From: Mesotaenium endlicherianum
Lineage: Eukaryota; Streptophyta; Zygnematophyceae; Zygnematales; Mesotaeniaceae
Assembly: GCA_009602735.1 (NCBI GenBank)
Contig: WELA01013021.1
Coordinates: 40,538-84,863 of the forward strand
Direction: 5' to 3'
DNA length: 44,326 nucleotides
Of the stretch, positions 1-10,889 are shown piece by piece. Position 1 is the first letter of the stretch; the number at the start of each line of letters is the position of its first letter. The position numbers were made by a program, and so were the translations under genes. Below the pieces are notes generated by a model. The model ran no database searches and was not told where the DNA came from. It saw only the letters and a list, made by a program, of their open reading frames with translations.

Positions 1-191
1 CCTCCCCCTCGTCCCCCGCTCCCCCGGCCAACTCTTTGGGACAGAAGGAGACGATGCATAAAACATAGGCCCAAGTGGGGCTGCACTGAACAAAAACTCG
101 ATCAGACAAGAGCGACAAACAGGAGGCAGTCATTACTGACTGTGTGCTTGGGGGTGGGGGGAGATAAGGACACAGGGGCTGGCAGGCTGAC

Positions 192-3100
192 CTGCATGGC
201 AATCTGCTGCTGGGCTTGCATGATGACGCCGCTCTGTTCCGGCTTCGGCTGTCCACTGCAAAACGCCACCGAAGTACTGCTGGTTAGAGGCTGATGGCAT
301 ATCAGTACAGTTGGCCCCTCATAGGTGAAGCAGCAAATAGGCAGGCAGAGGCAGGCAGAGAGGCAGAGAGGCAGGCAGCCAGACAGGCAGGCAGACGAGC
401 AGGCATGCGGCAGGCAGGCAGACAGGCAGGCGAAGGTGGCAAGCCACGGAGCGCGTAGGGCTGAGTATCAGGCTACGCACGGGCAAATTCCACAGGCAAA
501 AGCAGGAGAGGGGAGAGGGAGAGTGAGAAGTCAAAGGTTGCTCAGCAGCACACCCCCCAAGCTGCAATAGCTGCACTTTATTGAGCCAAACTGCCCAAGG
601 GTGCAGATTGAGCATGCCTTGGGCCTTCTTCAGATTATTTGCACAAATTACCACCTTGTGGGCATCAGCAAGCCAAAGTACATCTGATTATGGAACACCA
701 ACCACCCCGAGTAAGCAATCCAGAACATCATGACAAGTGAGCCTCAAGGAAGAATTCCACCCTGCCCGCCCCCAACTTCCCCCCCCCTTCACCTCGCGGC
801 ACTAGACCTCCTAAAGCTGCACCTAATGCCTGCACTCTAATCGTCAGGCCAAGACAAGGGGAGCTCTGCCTGGTGTCACGTTCTGGAACTGGAGGCTAAT
901 GCTGCACACTCCTCCTCAGAGGATAAGCATGGCGGGGGGCTCCCAAGCGGCGCAACTCTGCGCAGGCACACACAGGAGGAGACTACACCGCGCTGCTACT
1001 CCTGGATGGCAAGGAGGGGCTGCCAGGTGGTGCAGCCCTGTAGCCCCAGAATGTCACAGTCCCGCTACTTCTAGGCATGGTGAGGATGGCACCCTAGTGA
1101 CGCACTAGGGAGCGGGAGAAAAGGGGGGNGGGACGAGAAGGCGGCAGGAACCTGGCAGAGGCGCGGCGCACAGTGAGCGTCTTGTCGCCCATCTTCATGC
1201 CGTTGAGCGCCATGCATGCCACGTCTGTCACTGCAGGGTCCTGTGACATCGCGCAACCAGGTGTCAGCATCTCTGCAGACTGCAGGCAGTTTTTCCGCCG
1301 AGGACATTCTATTCGGTTGCTCTTGCAGTCAAGCTGTCAGCTGGTCAGAAGGAGCGAGCAGCGGCGTTTGCATTGAAAAACCACAGGCACGTTCCTCCCT
1401 TTCGGTGGCCGGCACTTGCTCTGCTATGTTTGCCTGAGAAGCAATCCTTGATCTTACAATGAAATGACGCGTCCGTATCAAGACTTCTGGGTGTCCCATT
1501 TTCAAGGAGGACAGTAAATGCGGGAGAATCTGCGTGCTCATGCGTGTGTGCATGTGCGTGTGTGTTCGCGTGTGAGTGTACGTGTGTGTGGGCGTGCACA
1601 CGCACTCTCACAAACATACCTGGTAGACACAGAAGCCATAGCCCTTGGAGTTGCCAGTGTCGCGGTCCTTGACCAGGTCGAATGCACGCAGCGCTCTGCC
1701 ACGCACTCAAGCAGCAGCACCTCAGTACCCATCCACCCGAGGGTAAACCATTCCGCATGTACGCTCCCAATACTTAATGCTGTGCCCGGCACTGCTGCTA
1801 CCTCCTAGACCCAGAAGCGCCAAGGAGCAGCATGCCGCACATCTTCAACAAGCCCCTTGGCAGGGTGGGCATGTTGGGGCCCCACTCGCAGTCTTACTCC
1901 CACTGCCACTCCCACTCTTACCCCCACTCTCTCACTGCTAATACCACTCCACTCCCACTCCCACTCCCACTCCTGCAGCTGCTTTCGTATACCTTCCTGA
2001 GAAAGCCGCAGTAGAGGTTCACGGCTACTACTCCTACTAATATAAACCTGGGGGAAGAGCAGAGAGCACACAGAAGACCAGCACGATCTCTGTCGCCACC
2101 GCAATGGAGCACCTGCTGAAGCAGCAGCAGAGCAAAGCCATACACGACTAAAAGTGACCACACGTACATTCACACGTCCTTGAAGGGTCCACTTGCACAA
2201 ACACAACCAGCTCTACCGTGGACTTGGGCCGTCGAGCACGAAGAAAGGAGGAGCCGGACGTAAGAGGAGACCGGGGGGTTGGGGGGGGGTCGCGTGCAGA
2301 CCCGAAGGATGTGAGGAGCTCCTTGATCTGCTCCTCCGTCAAGTAATAGGGCAAGCCTCCCACGAAGATGCGATCTGGCCCGTCGGCACCTCCAGAGCCC
2401 CTATCACTGGCAGAGGGACGCGACGCGAGCAGAGGCATTGGTCGTCAGAACGGGAGTGCATGACGAGAACCTCCATATACATTCTCTGCTCTACCCCGTG
2501 CTTCCTGCATGCTTTCTCTCGCACACTGTCCACACACAAGTGCCTAATTGTGCGCGTTGTCACACTCAGTAGACATGCACCCAGGGTGGAGGGATGGATG
2601 AGCAAGCAATTTTCGCAGCATACGAGATACAATCAATGAAAGCGGCCAAGCAAGTTTTCCCCATGCACGGATAAGCGGCAGCCGACAGCCGTGCAGAGAG
2701 GACAGTCGTGCAGTTGCCAGACGAGCAAAGCGATGGCAGGACAAGTCATAGGACAAGAACAGCAAACTCCTGGGCCCAGAACCAGTCAAGGTGCAAAGGG
2801 GACGCAGGAAAGCGCAACGATTGGGGGTAGATTTGAGGTTCTTGGGACAAGAAGCTGCCAGAAGCACGGAGGAGGCATTCACCCAGGGCTGAGGCCCACT
2901 GCCGCCAGGTTCAGGAGCGGACTGGGGTGGCTGGGGCCGAGCGTGGCAGCCATGGACGGGTTGTAATCGCTGGGCCTCCTCACGCGCACAGACACTCCCT
3001 GGAGGCGGCCCAAGATTCAAGAGCACATGGCAACGATATGCTTCGTTAAAAAAAAGAGTACACGCGCTCCTTTCACTCTAGCCTGCCGAAGCCCCTGCCC

Positions 3101-6100
3101 TGCCCCTGCCCCACTTGGGCTTGGGGGGAGCACTCATGTCGTCATCCGACACCTGGAGAGTGGACGCACCCAAACACGGACATGAAGCACTGAACGTCAT
3201 TTACAGAAGAAGCTGTCTGCATGCTGCGCGGAAATTAAGCACAAGTCCGGGGAGGACTCGCCCAGCCCCGATTCCAGCATCATTCTGAATTATTCAATGG
3301 CAAAGCCAAAAAGCCTTGTAAGATTGTCGATAGAAGAGGGAGAGCAAGGACCCCAGGGCATGGCATGGTGCAGAGCAGGCGGCCATGCATAGCAGGTGGA
3401 GCGGACTACACAAACACACCAGCTACCAAGACCGCTAACACGAGAAAAGAGAAGAGCGAAATAACAGCCGCGCCTCGCCATTGTTGACAGGCACCATGGG
3501 GGCAGCAGAGGCCGAACTGCAGCCTTTTCAGGCACACGCATACCTCGTAGATAATCCCGTCGAGCGCCATGGCATTGCTGGCCTCCTCCACCGTGCGCAT
3601 TTCCACAAACGCAAACCGCTTCTCCTGGTTGATGTACACAAACACCACCGCATCGCCTGACCCGCCCGCCACACGAGAACGCGTGCCCCCCGACTCAGGC
3701 ACAGCGGGGAGAAGGAGGAAGTGCAATGGGAGCCATTCCGGAGCACTTCCATCCACGTCCACGTGGCATCAAGCAACGGCGACGGCTATGGTTTGCCTTG
3801 CCGATACAGGGCAGCTCCCTAGCCAGCCGTGTGGCCAAAGCTCGGGCTCAAAGTGCAGGACCCAAAGATACTTCATACGTGGCTGGCACTCCACAGCCAC
3901 ACAAATTGTTCTGCAGCACGTGTGCAATGGCAGCAAGCAGACTAGGAGGAGGAGGAGGAGGAGGAGGAGGGAGGGGGTGGGTGGTGGCAGCGTTGAGCTA
4001 CCTGGGCCAGCGGTGTTGCCCCCCACGGCGGACATCGCCTGGCTGAAGAACTGGGCAACACTCTGCACCTCCAACCGACCCTCAACATGACCCCCCACTT
4101 GTCAGGCAGCCGAGATTTGGATCCAGCCAGCTAGTCCTTTTCCAGCTCTCTAACCAGCACTTGGCAGCTTGGTGAACTCCTACCACTAATTCTTTCTTGG
4201 CATGCCGCTGGGGTATATAGACGGAGAGTAGGGGGATCTTGGCATGCCCCTGAGATATAGAAAAAAAGTTTGGGGAGGAGGGGGGGGGGGGCATGGGAAA
4301 GATTTCTTATTAAGATTGCAAGAAGACAGTGAGCTTCATCTTACAAACTGCTTCGCTTCTTACATGTCATGCATTGTGCATCGTGCCTTCTTGCTTACAA
4401 CAGGGAATGCATCAAGGAAACCCTGTCTGGACAGCATACCAACAGCGCACAGGCCTCCTCCTCCCAATGCAAACTAGCAAAGAAGAGATATCAGAGAGAA
4501 CCACGTGCCTGCTCATTCGCCATGGGAGGAAGGCCCCCCACATACACCCGCCGAGCGTGCCTGGTTGCCTGCCAACAAAGAGAGCGTCTGAATGACTTGA
4601 CATCCGAGGAGCAGCAGATGCACAGGGCTAGACACGGCATACTTGTGCGATGTGCTTCCCTCGCTCACGCCCTAGGAGGTCAGTGATAGGAAGGCTGTGC
4701 ACATCGCCAGTTTCAACGACCGTGGCTTCGTGTTTTGGATGCACTTTGTCAAAAAGCCCTCCAACATATTCCTCTTCAAAAGGCGAGAAACAGATTGCAT
4801 AAAATATGCAATAAAATCGCAAATTTGATCAAGAGGTGGCACCTCCGTAAAACACAGAAAAAGAAAACTTATATTTGGAAAAACAGTTCAGGCAAGATGA
4901 TTATCCAGCCTATAGCTCAGGCGAACACTATCCTTGGGGAAGGAAGATGGGAAAAAGGATAAGGTCCTTACAAGAATGCTCGCGCCGCTCATGACCTGCC
5001 AAACCCCATGAAAAAAACATAGCACACAACAGCGCCGTCAGCTTCCATCAGCCCTTCCCTGGCGCTGGACTACTCTGCTCTACACAGTAGCCCACCAACC
5101 TAAACACATGACACGTTGCTCACACGAGGACCCCGCTGCGCGAGGGGCTGTCCCTGTTGCTCACCCGATGGCTGCAGAAAAGGAGGGGGAAGGGCACAAC
5201 CAACAGCCCCCTGCAGCATCAAACTTGAAGTTGCACAAATAACAAATACAGAGAAGACTGAGGAGAGGGCAGGGAGGGCATCCAGACCTGAGTGCCAGCA
5301 AAGGGGAACATGTTGGGAAACATCCCCGGCATCGGCATGGGCATACCCATTCCTGGGACTGCGCAGGAACAACAGGGACAGCATGCAAATGAGCACAACA
5401 CTCTCGACGACGAGGCAGGAGCGTCGCCACAGCACTCGACAACCCATTGTCCACATGCCATGCCAATGCATTGTCCATAGCAATGCTGCCCCGGCACAGT
5501 GTGCAACTCCGGGGCAGCGTTTGATACTGCGTATTACGCTGCTGCGGCACAGAGATGGTGCAAGGGCAGACTAGAGACATGTGACATAACAACCCTGTTG
5601 AAGTGCTGGGCGCCTGGCATGATAGGCAGGGGTGCAATGCTCTTGCAAACGAGCATGCAGAGATGAAGCAGAAGCTGGAGCAATGCATCAGTCGCAGAAT
5701 ATCAACAGGCTTTCAGGAGCTGACATACCAGGCATGGTCGCGCCTGGCGTCGTGTTGGACACGTCGTCGAGTCGAGGCCCTGGTTGTGTTAGTTACTCAT
5801 CGGGGAACTGGGGGTCTTAACAGAGCTCTCCGTTGCAAGTAGAAACTCTAGGAAGGGGAGGGCACTACCACTACCCCGTGACCTCGGACCCACTTGCAAG
5901 CCAGCAAACAAGCAGACCCCACACCCCAATGTCTCCCGCGAAGCTAGAAAGCATTGGGGTCTCAGGCCCTCCCCAGCTGAGTCAAGGACGAGCCAGCCAA
6001 GGCTCCCTCCAAAAAGACAGGGGGTGGGGCCCCACTGCTGCCCCCCAAGGACCTCCAGGCTATGAGGCGACCGAGATTACTAAAATGACTTGAATCAGGG

Positions 6101-7648
6101 CATGGTGAGTGGGCACATCAGCAGAATAAATCATGTGGTGGCAAGGAAGAGCTGAGGGGGCAAGGGGAGGGGCAGTATGTATGGGGGGGCTTCAGGGCAG
6201 CATTCGTGAAAATAAGGTGTGTGCCAAAAACTCCCTTGTGTATCCCTGAGGCACCAAGATGCAGCTGCCAGAGAGGGTTTGGGGGCTCCTATGCCTTCGG
6301 CAACATTTCAAACCACAGCACAGCATCACAAAGCGCAGCGCACACAGCACCGACACCAAACAAGCACGGGAAGTTTCAGTGCCTGATATGCAGTCTGCAC
6401 AAGTAATCTCGGTCAACAAGAGGCAGCGCGAAGCGACAGCTTGTCCGACTCATACGTTGTTTCTAATACGACATCAGTACAACGCCGCGTCTACACCCGG
6501 GCGCTAGCTCCGGCTATGATCATCTTACCTTGTCTATAATAGTCCATTCTGAGCTTCGTTGCCTACCTATAAGCGTTTCAGCTTCAACAAGCCACTAGAG
6601 CACGCTTTGCACGTATTGGAACCTTAATCTAGACCTAATATGAATTTGTTGGCACACTAATGGTCTCCACTGCCCTAATACTACCATGTGCATTGTTCAG
6701 ATGAAAACGGACTAGTGATACACTCAGATCATAGTAGACAGGGTAAATCAAAACAAACCTGGCATGGGCATAGTTGGCAGCGTGGCACCAGGAGGAGCCT
6801 GGTCAAATCCGCTCGTCTTCCTGCATGGCATTCACAGCGCCGTGAGAAAATGCACATCTCATACGGTGCAGCTGAGTGAGATATATCAGCATACATAAAG
6901 TACACATGCACAAGGGGCATAAAGCCTCGCTGACTTGGTAGGAGTAGCATATGCTAATTCGAACAGAAGGTCAAGTGGTACCTTCTTCCTCTCTCACGGG
7001 AGCGCGAACGGGACTTAGAACGGGAGCGGTCACGGGAACGATCACGAGACCTCCTCCTGCGATCTCTGTCTGAATCTCTACTCTTCCTGCCACTGGAACA
7101 AGCCAAGAATATTGTCAGCTCGTCAAGTCAATACAGCTCAAAGGAAATTATGTGTATTGTAAGTTATGATGTTGAAACTGGAAAATATTGATGAATTAAG
7201 TACACTGGTCACCTGTCTCTATCTTTCTCCCTGTCGTCGCTCCTATGGCGTCGCTCACTACGGTCTTTATCGCGATCATCACGGTGCCTCCGCTCCCGGT
7301 CACGACCTTTGTCATCCCTCGAAGAACGCTGTGCACGACACAAATAAAACAACGTTGTTAAGAAAATATAGTACCACGCGATGGCATGGACCATGCCTGG
7401 AACCAGAGGTGAAGTAACCCTTCCAGCTTTGCGCTCCCTCGCCAATGACTGTGAGCTAAACACCTAGTACAGACGCACTCTTGAAGCTTAAGAGCTCAAT
7501 TTTACCCATCTCCAAGAGCATGCAAGTATACCTCTCTTCTGACAACATCCCCATCATCCCCATGACCGCCATCAAGGGGCGGAGGGGGAGGTAGCGGAGA
7601 CCCTCCGTCACCATTATGGTACCGATCATCGTCGTCGTGACCACCCAT
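192..7648 (-). CDS. U2AF65: U2AF large subunit (U2AF65), 15 exons, 3' part outside window
   Basis: Nuclear splicing factor that binds the polypyrimidine tract and helps recruit U2 snRNP. Coding exons from the start: 7532-7648, 7213-7328, 6982-7092, 6759-6820, 5729-5779, 5288-5358, 5124-5171, 4509-4568, 4002-4062, 3544-3656, 2883-2998, 2302-2406, 1620-1695, 1152-1240, 192-255. All phases join and give 420 codons. Residues ~40-115 are Arg/Ser/Asp-rich (RS domain), 115-192 a Met/Pro/Gly linker, ~198-275 RRM1 (RNP2 VYVGGL, RNP1 KRFAFVEM) and ~320-398 RRM2 (RNP2 IFVGGL, RNP1 KGYGFCVY). The order matches plant U2AF65. The ATG at 7648 has an in-frame TAG 13 codons upstream. The last visible exon matches the stretch after RRM2, so RRM3 (the UHM) lies left of position 1. 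Introns run from 116 to 979 bp. All donors are GT except one GC. Confidence 0.95.
338..440. repeat. GGCA/GACA-type microsatellite in U2AF65 intron 14
   Basis: Imperfect tetranucleotide array of AGGCAGGCAGA, GACAGGCAGGCAG and similar units. It lies within the 896-bp intron between exons 14 and 15 and explains the low-complexity open frames there. Confidence 0.85.
1152..2998 (-). CDS. U2AF65: U2AF65 exons 11-14: inter-RRM linker and RRM2
   Basis: Exon 11 (2883-2998) encodes VRVRRPSDYNPSMAATLGPS and the linker. Exon 12 (2302-2406) encodes GPDRIFVGGLPYYLTEEQ with RNP2. Exon 13 (1620-1695) encodes AFDLVKDRDTGNSKGYGFC with RNP1. Exon 14 (1152-1240) encodes DPAVTDVACMALNGMKMGDK followed by LTVRRA. 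These follow the plant U2AF65 order almost residue for residue. Exon 15 (192-255) continues with PKPEQSGVIMQAQQQIAMQ, the helix before RRM3. Confidence 0.92.
1540..1612. repeat. TG/CA-rich microsatellite beside U2AF65 exon 13
   Basis: Alternating GTGTGTG, GTGCGTG and CACACG runs. The tract ends about 8 bases before the downstream edge of exon 13 (1620), so it lies just inside the donor of intron 13. Confidence 0.8.
1896..1973. repeat. (CACTCC)n-type hexamer array in U2AF65 intron 12
   Basis: Repeats of CACTCC and CCACTC units, interrupted once. On the gene strand this is a GAGTGG-type purine tract within the 606-bp intron. Confidence 0.8.
3544..4568 (-). CDS. U2AF65: U2AF65 exons 8-10: RRM1
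   Basis: Exon 8 (4509-4568, 20 codons) encodes ATRHARRVYVGGL..NEQ with RNP2. Exon 9 (4002-4062) encodes SVAQFFSQAMSAVGGNTAGP. Exon 10 (3544-3656) contains RNP1 (KRFAFVEM) and ends LDGIIYE. The junction NEQ|SV is where plant orthologues also have an intron. Exon 8 uses a GC donor (CAG|GCACGT). Aromatic residues at the RNP positions (Y201, F247, F249) are kept, so the domain should bind pyrimidine-rich RNA. Confidence 0.93.
3944..3972. repeat. (AGG)n trinucleotide repeat
   Basis: About nine AGG units followed by a G-rich stretch, in U2AF65 intron 9. On the gene strand it reads (CCT)n, i.e. pyrimidine-rich, ~30 bp inside the donor side of that intron. Confidence 0.85.
4063..4508 (-). other. GC-AG intron (intron 8 of U2AF65)
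   Basis: On the minus strand exon 8 ends GAGCAG and the intron starts GCACGT; the acceptor is ...GGTGCAG before AGTGTTGCC. A nearby GT (four bases in) would shift the frame and break the conserved NEQ|SV junction, so the GC donor is the better reading. GC-AG introns are a minor but genuine U2-type class. The intron is 446 bp and contains a G-run at 4280-4291. Confidence 0.75.
5124..6820 (-). CDS. U2AF65: U2AF65 exons 4-7: U2AF35-binding/linker region
   Basis: Exon 4 (6759-6820) encodes KTSGFDQAPPG, matching the conserved SGFD motif after the RS domain. Exon 5 (5729-5779) encodes a short Pro/Asp stretch ending PGATMPG. Exon 6 (5288-5358) encodes a Met/Pro/Gly string ending GMFPNMFPFAGTQ, a hallmark of plant U2AF65 linkers. 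Exon 7 (5124-5171) encodes PSGEQQGQPLAQRGPR. Reading phases are 1, 1, 0 and 0 at successive junctions. Exon 5 is the least conserved and was placed by its splice sites and phase, so it is slightly less certain. Confidence 0.82.
6982..7648 (-). CDS. U2AF65: U2AF65 exons 1-3: acidic/proline N-terminus and RS domain
   Basis: Exon 1 (7532-7648) encodes 39 residues starting MGGHDDDD, with a run of prolines, and ends in phase 0 at donor GTATAC. Exon 2 (7213-7328) begins RSSRDDKG and is almost entirely R, D, E, H and K. Exon 3 (6982-7092) carries RSRDRSRDRSRSKSRSRSR. Arg/Ser repeats here are typical of U2AF65 and mediate RNA contact and SR-protein interaction. The exon 3 acceptor has two AGs six bases apart (at 7093 and 7087), so a two-residue length variant is possible. 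Confidence 0.9.
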
Positions 7649-8295
7649 CCTGCCTGGCAAAATGAAGTCCTCGAAATAACCCTTCTAGCTTTCCCGTAAT
7701 TACGAGATGCACAAGAGTATCTAGCTGAAAAGATGACAGATTGCCATTGAGTTGGGTGCAAGATTTATGAGCATAGATGGTGATATAGGTCCTGCGCTCG
7801 CATGCGGGCTCAATTCGCCGATATCTCTCAACTGACAACACTATATATTTATTGCAGCAATAAAATAATAAATATGGACTAGGTTTGTACCCCTAAAAGT
7901 GCGCTGTGGACGTTTAGAGACAAATAGGGCGGCTAATACGACCCGTCGGTCGGGAAGTATCCGGGGCGCCAGGCATTCGTACACAAATGATCAAATTAGC
8001 TGGAGCCAAAAGGCTCCACGTGTAGCAAGAAGGAAGCTAAATTGTTTCTAAGCGAGCATTGGAAGGCCTCACTTAAGTGCATGTATTGATGACGTTCTTG
8101 GACGCACTCGAAGGAAAGATCTTAGAGTGAGTATACTTAATTTTCCGAATTTATATCGAGCTCGTGCCGCTACAGGTGCATGCTCTTGTTCTAAATGGCA
8201 AAGATACGTCAGGGTCTTCTTGTAGGCTTACCTCGAGCGGACTTCTAAGATTAAGACGTTTTGTTGTAGAAATTACTCACAATAGAAGTACTGAA
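7649..8295. promoter_or_regulatory. Divergent intergenic region between U2AF65 and cyanase
   Basis: The U2AF65 start (7648, minus) and cyanase start (8296, plus) lie head to head about 650 bp apart, so promoters and both 5' leaders must sit here unless upstream noncoding exons exist. An AT-rich stretch at about 7842-7874 contains TATATATTTATTG and AATAAAATAATAAATATG. No defined operator can be called. Confidence 0.5.
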
Positions 8296-8896
8296 ATGGC
8301 GGAGTTTGACAAAGCGAAGCTAGTTGAGTCACTCTTGAAGGTAAAGGAAGAGAGTGGCTTGACTTGGAAAGAACTTGCAAACGATTTGGGGCTCACTAAT
8401 GCATATTCGGAGCAGCTTTTCTCGCGTCAGGCACAGTTGAAGGCAGATACTCTAAGAAGCTGCAGCTGCTATTTACCGCACTTACAGATGAGCAAATAAC
8501 AGCTATGAAAAAGTTTTCGACGCGCTCCTATGATCCGAGCATTCTTCAGGAACCTAACAGTTACAGGTACTTCCATCTTCGTCTAGCGATAAAATGGACC
8601 TCTGTAGATTTGCCATGAGCTATAAACTAGGGCGTAGATACGGACCTGCTCGTCCGAGTGAGTGAAATCCCTTGTGATTCAAGCTGCCCTCAAACACAAT
8701 GTCAATGTTTCAGAAAAACTGGCTTGGAATTTGACCAAAATACCTTTTACTCATGACGGCTCACTAAATTTCCTATTTTCCTATGTATGAAGGTCTAAAG
8801 TAGCATCTGCATGAGGGTGATCAGATTGCAGGAAGCACTCATGCACCATGCTGAGGCACTGAAGCACCTCGTAAATAAAGTGTTCGGCGATGGCAT
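8296..8896 (+). CDS. CYN: Cyanase (cyanate hydratase), two exons, frameshifted and 3'-incomplete
   Basis: Cyanase converts cyanate plus bicarbonate to CO2 and ammonia. Exon 1 (8296-8566) starts MAEFDKAKLVESLL, has the N-terminal helix bundle (KELANDLGLTNAYSEQLF, RQAQLKAD), and then needs a one-base shift at about 8450-8456 to continue as ALTDEQITAMKKF and RSYDPSILQEPNSY. Exon 2 (8825-8896) gives RLQEALMHHAEALKHLVNKV then FGDGI, ending in phase 2 at GTGAGC. The catalytic Arg and Glu of the YRxxE motif are present. The catalytic Ser lies just after GDGI/M, in an exon I cannot find before the transposon nest at 9109 or in the ~2 kb after it. The gene may be a recent pseudogene, or the shift a sequencing error with the last exon farther away. 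Confidence 0.85.
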
Positions 8897-9108
8897 GTGA
8901 GCATCCTCGCCTAACTCCTTAACATGTCTATGTCTTCCCATCACTTCAAGTGCATTTTTTTACCTTTTCTCTGACACCTTCTCTCTTCGTCTACCATAAA
9001 TTTGACTTAGGGGCACCTGGATTAGTGACAGAGGTTGTTGATTTGTCTTGAAAGGCTACAATTGGTCAAGATCAACAATTCAATGTGAAGCACATATATT
9101 TGAAGGTG
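8897..9108 (+). other. Start of cyanase intron 2, before the transposon nest
   Basis: Donor GTGAGC at 8897 and AT/pyrimidine-rich sequence up to 9108. No match to the expected next exon (MSAIxF, carrying the active-site Ser) in any frame. The first LTR starts at 9109. Confidence 0.6.
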
Positions 9109-9355
9109 AAATGAATTGACTTACCAATTAGGCGATTAACAATTAATGAATATCTTTATATCAGCAAGTACTCTTTATGGTATTTTCCGTTAATTAAATT
9201 AACAGCAAAGGACCACACACTAGCACTAAATAATACTCGTGAGTCAAATGCAAGTAAACTAGCATCAATAATGCAATCACTAAACTCATACATAAGCAAG
9301 GTTGGAAGACAGTACGTATTAATGGCTTCTCGCCTTGGATTCAGATCTCTCTCTG
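9109..9355 (-). mobile_element. Truncated family A LTR, inverted
   Basis: Begins TGAAATGAATTGACTTACC, the reverse complement of the family A LTR end, and tracks that LTR for about 245 bp to TCAGATCTCTCTC. There it is cut by the start of the plus-strand element at 9356. It is more diverged than the other copies and probably the older host of that insertion. Confidence 0.8.
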
Positions 9356-10075
9356 TGTAATGAATTAATATGTTAGTAGATACAGTATTCATTTAAATAT
9401 GTTAGTTAACTAAGTTCAGCCTGCTGGACTCTAGTTAATGCTCAGTCTGCTGGACTTTATATTTAATATCAGTTTAATGACTTAGCCGGAAGCAGCAGGC
9501 TGAAGTCAACTTAAGTCAGCTTGCTGACACATTCTTTGACAGCCAGCTGACTTCCGTTCTCGGTAGCAGCGAAATGCCTCGATATGCATCTAAGTGTGGT
9601 ATGCTAGATGAATGGCCAGATGACATCCCTACGATGGATGGCGATTCGGGATGATGGGAGATGGCGGTGGATTTGGTTAACCGAGGTCCTACCAACGTGG
9701 TTAACTCCCGGGTAGGCGGTGCCATCGCACTGACCGTTGAACAGTAAACTCATTCCATGTACATATGCTAGGCATTGCTCTCGAGTTCGGCATTCGGAAA
9801 CGAGGCCAACTCTCTTGTACAGCTTACGGAGAGAGATCTGAATCCAAGGCGAGAAGCCATTGATACGCACTGTCTTCTAGCCTTGCTTATGTATGAGTTT
9901 ACTGATTGCAATATTGATGCTAGTTTACTCGCATTTGACTTACGAGTATTATTCACTGCTAGTGTGTTGTCCTTCGCCGTTTAACCAGTTAACGGAAAAT
10001 ACCATAAAGAATACTTGCTGATATAAAGATCTCCATTAATCGTTAATCGCCTATTTGGTAAGTCGATTCATTTCA
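9356..10075 (+). repeat. 5' LTR, family A copy 1
   Basis: 720 bp, TG...CA ends (TGTAATGAATTA ... TTCATTTCA). It contains several CAGCnnGCTG dyads in the first 200 bp and an 88-codon open frame on the opposite strand, as in the other family A LTRs. Confidence 0.9.
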
Positions 10076-10076
10076 G

Positions 10077-10088
10077 TGGTATTGGAGC
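10077..10088 (+). other. Primer binding site of copy 1
   Basis: TGGTATTGGAGC, one base after the LTR end. It matches the plant-type PBS TGGTATCGGAGC of the other copies with one change, C to T. Such sites are usually assigned to initiator Met-tRNA. Confidence 0.75.
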
Positions 10089-10109
10089 TGTTATCACAGT
10101 CTTCTTTGT

Positions 10110-10889
10110 ATGGTAAGGACAAGGTCTCAAACTAGCAACTCCCGAGACATGGAGAACCAGGATAACAAGAATGTAGAAAACCAGGCGGAAAGCCATGTAG
10201 CGGGAACCCGTACCTATTCTGAAGCAGTGGCAGATACTGCAGCTAGAGAGGCTGCAGATGCGGCAGCTGCTATTGCCGCAGTCGCAGCACAGCAAGCTGA
10301 GGAGGAGAGAGCCAGATTAGAAGCTGAACAATTGGCAAAGGCTGCTGAAGATACAGCAAGGAGGGAAGGTCAGCCCGCTGACGAGCGCACGGTTGAAGAA
10401 CTTATGGCATCCAGGGCCAATGTTCACCTCCTGGTGTACAACTTAATGTATTCCTAGGTCAAATACGTGACCGGCTGAATGCGGCGAGAATTGCTGTTGC
10501 AGGAGCGAGAGGGACTGTTGAGGACACTACTAAGCGAGTAGATGCCAATGCTGCTGCTGCATTTGCCAGAGTACCACCCCAGAGTGTAGACTTGGGAGCA
10601 TTGTTCGTTCAAATGGAGTCGCAAATGGCGACCATGTATCACTCCTAACAGGAGGACAAAAGAATCATAATGTCTCTACTTCGGGACAGAGACCAACTGG
10701 GGTCTCAAACCATTGGTGGTGGTGGTAGAGGGCCTAGTAAGCCCAAGCCGAAACCTCCCCAGGACTATGATCCTGAGGGAAACAGGAAATACTACCTGAT
10801 CAAGTTTCTGGCGAATGTTGAGCAGTGGCTGGAGAACTACCCAGAACTGCAAGACTTCGAGAAGGTCAGGCACACTTGTGGAGAGGAGG
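10110..10889 (+). pseudogene. gag N-terminal region, copy 1 (broken)
   Basis: Starts MVRTRSQTSNSRDMENQDN, then an Ala/Glu-rich coiled-coil segment (AAQQAEEERARLEAEQLAKA). Compared with copy 2, a short deletion near 10422 shifts the frame and a stop occurs near 10647 (S*QEDKR). It continues to NYPELQDFEKVRHT, where homology to the full gag of the element at 22.8-24.2 kb ends abruptly at about 10889. Capsid C-terminus and zinc knuckle are absent. Confidence 0.85.

Noticed and set aside
319..654. Open frames in both strands near 319-654
   Set aside because: They read through the GGCA/GACA microsatellite in a U2AF65 intron; composition is repetitive.
4628..4822. Minus-strand frame with EEEYVGGLFDKV resembling the RRM1 RNP2 of U2AF65
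   Set aside because: Coincidence: the true RNP2 exon (RRVYVGGLPP) with correct phases lies at 4509-4568, and this frame has no matching splice sites.
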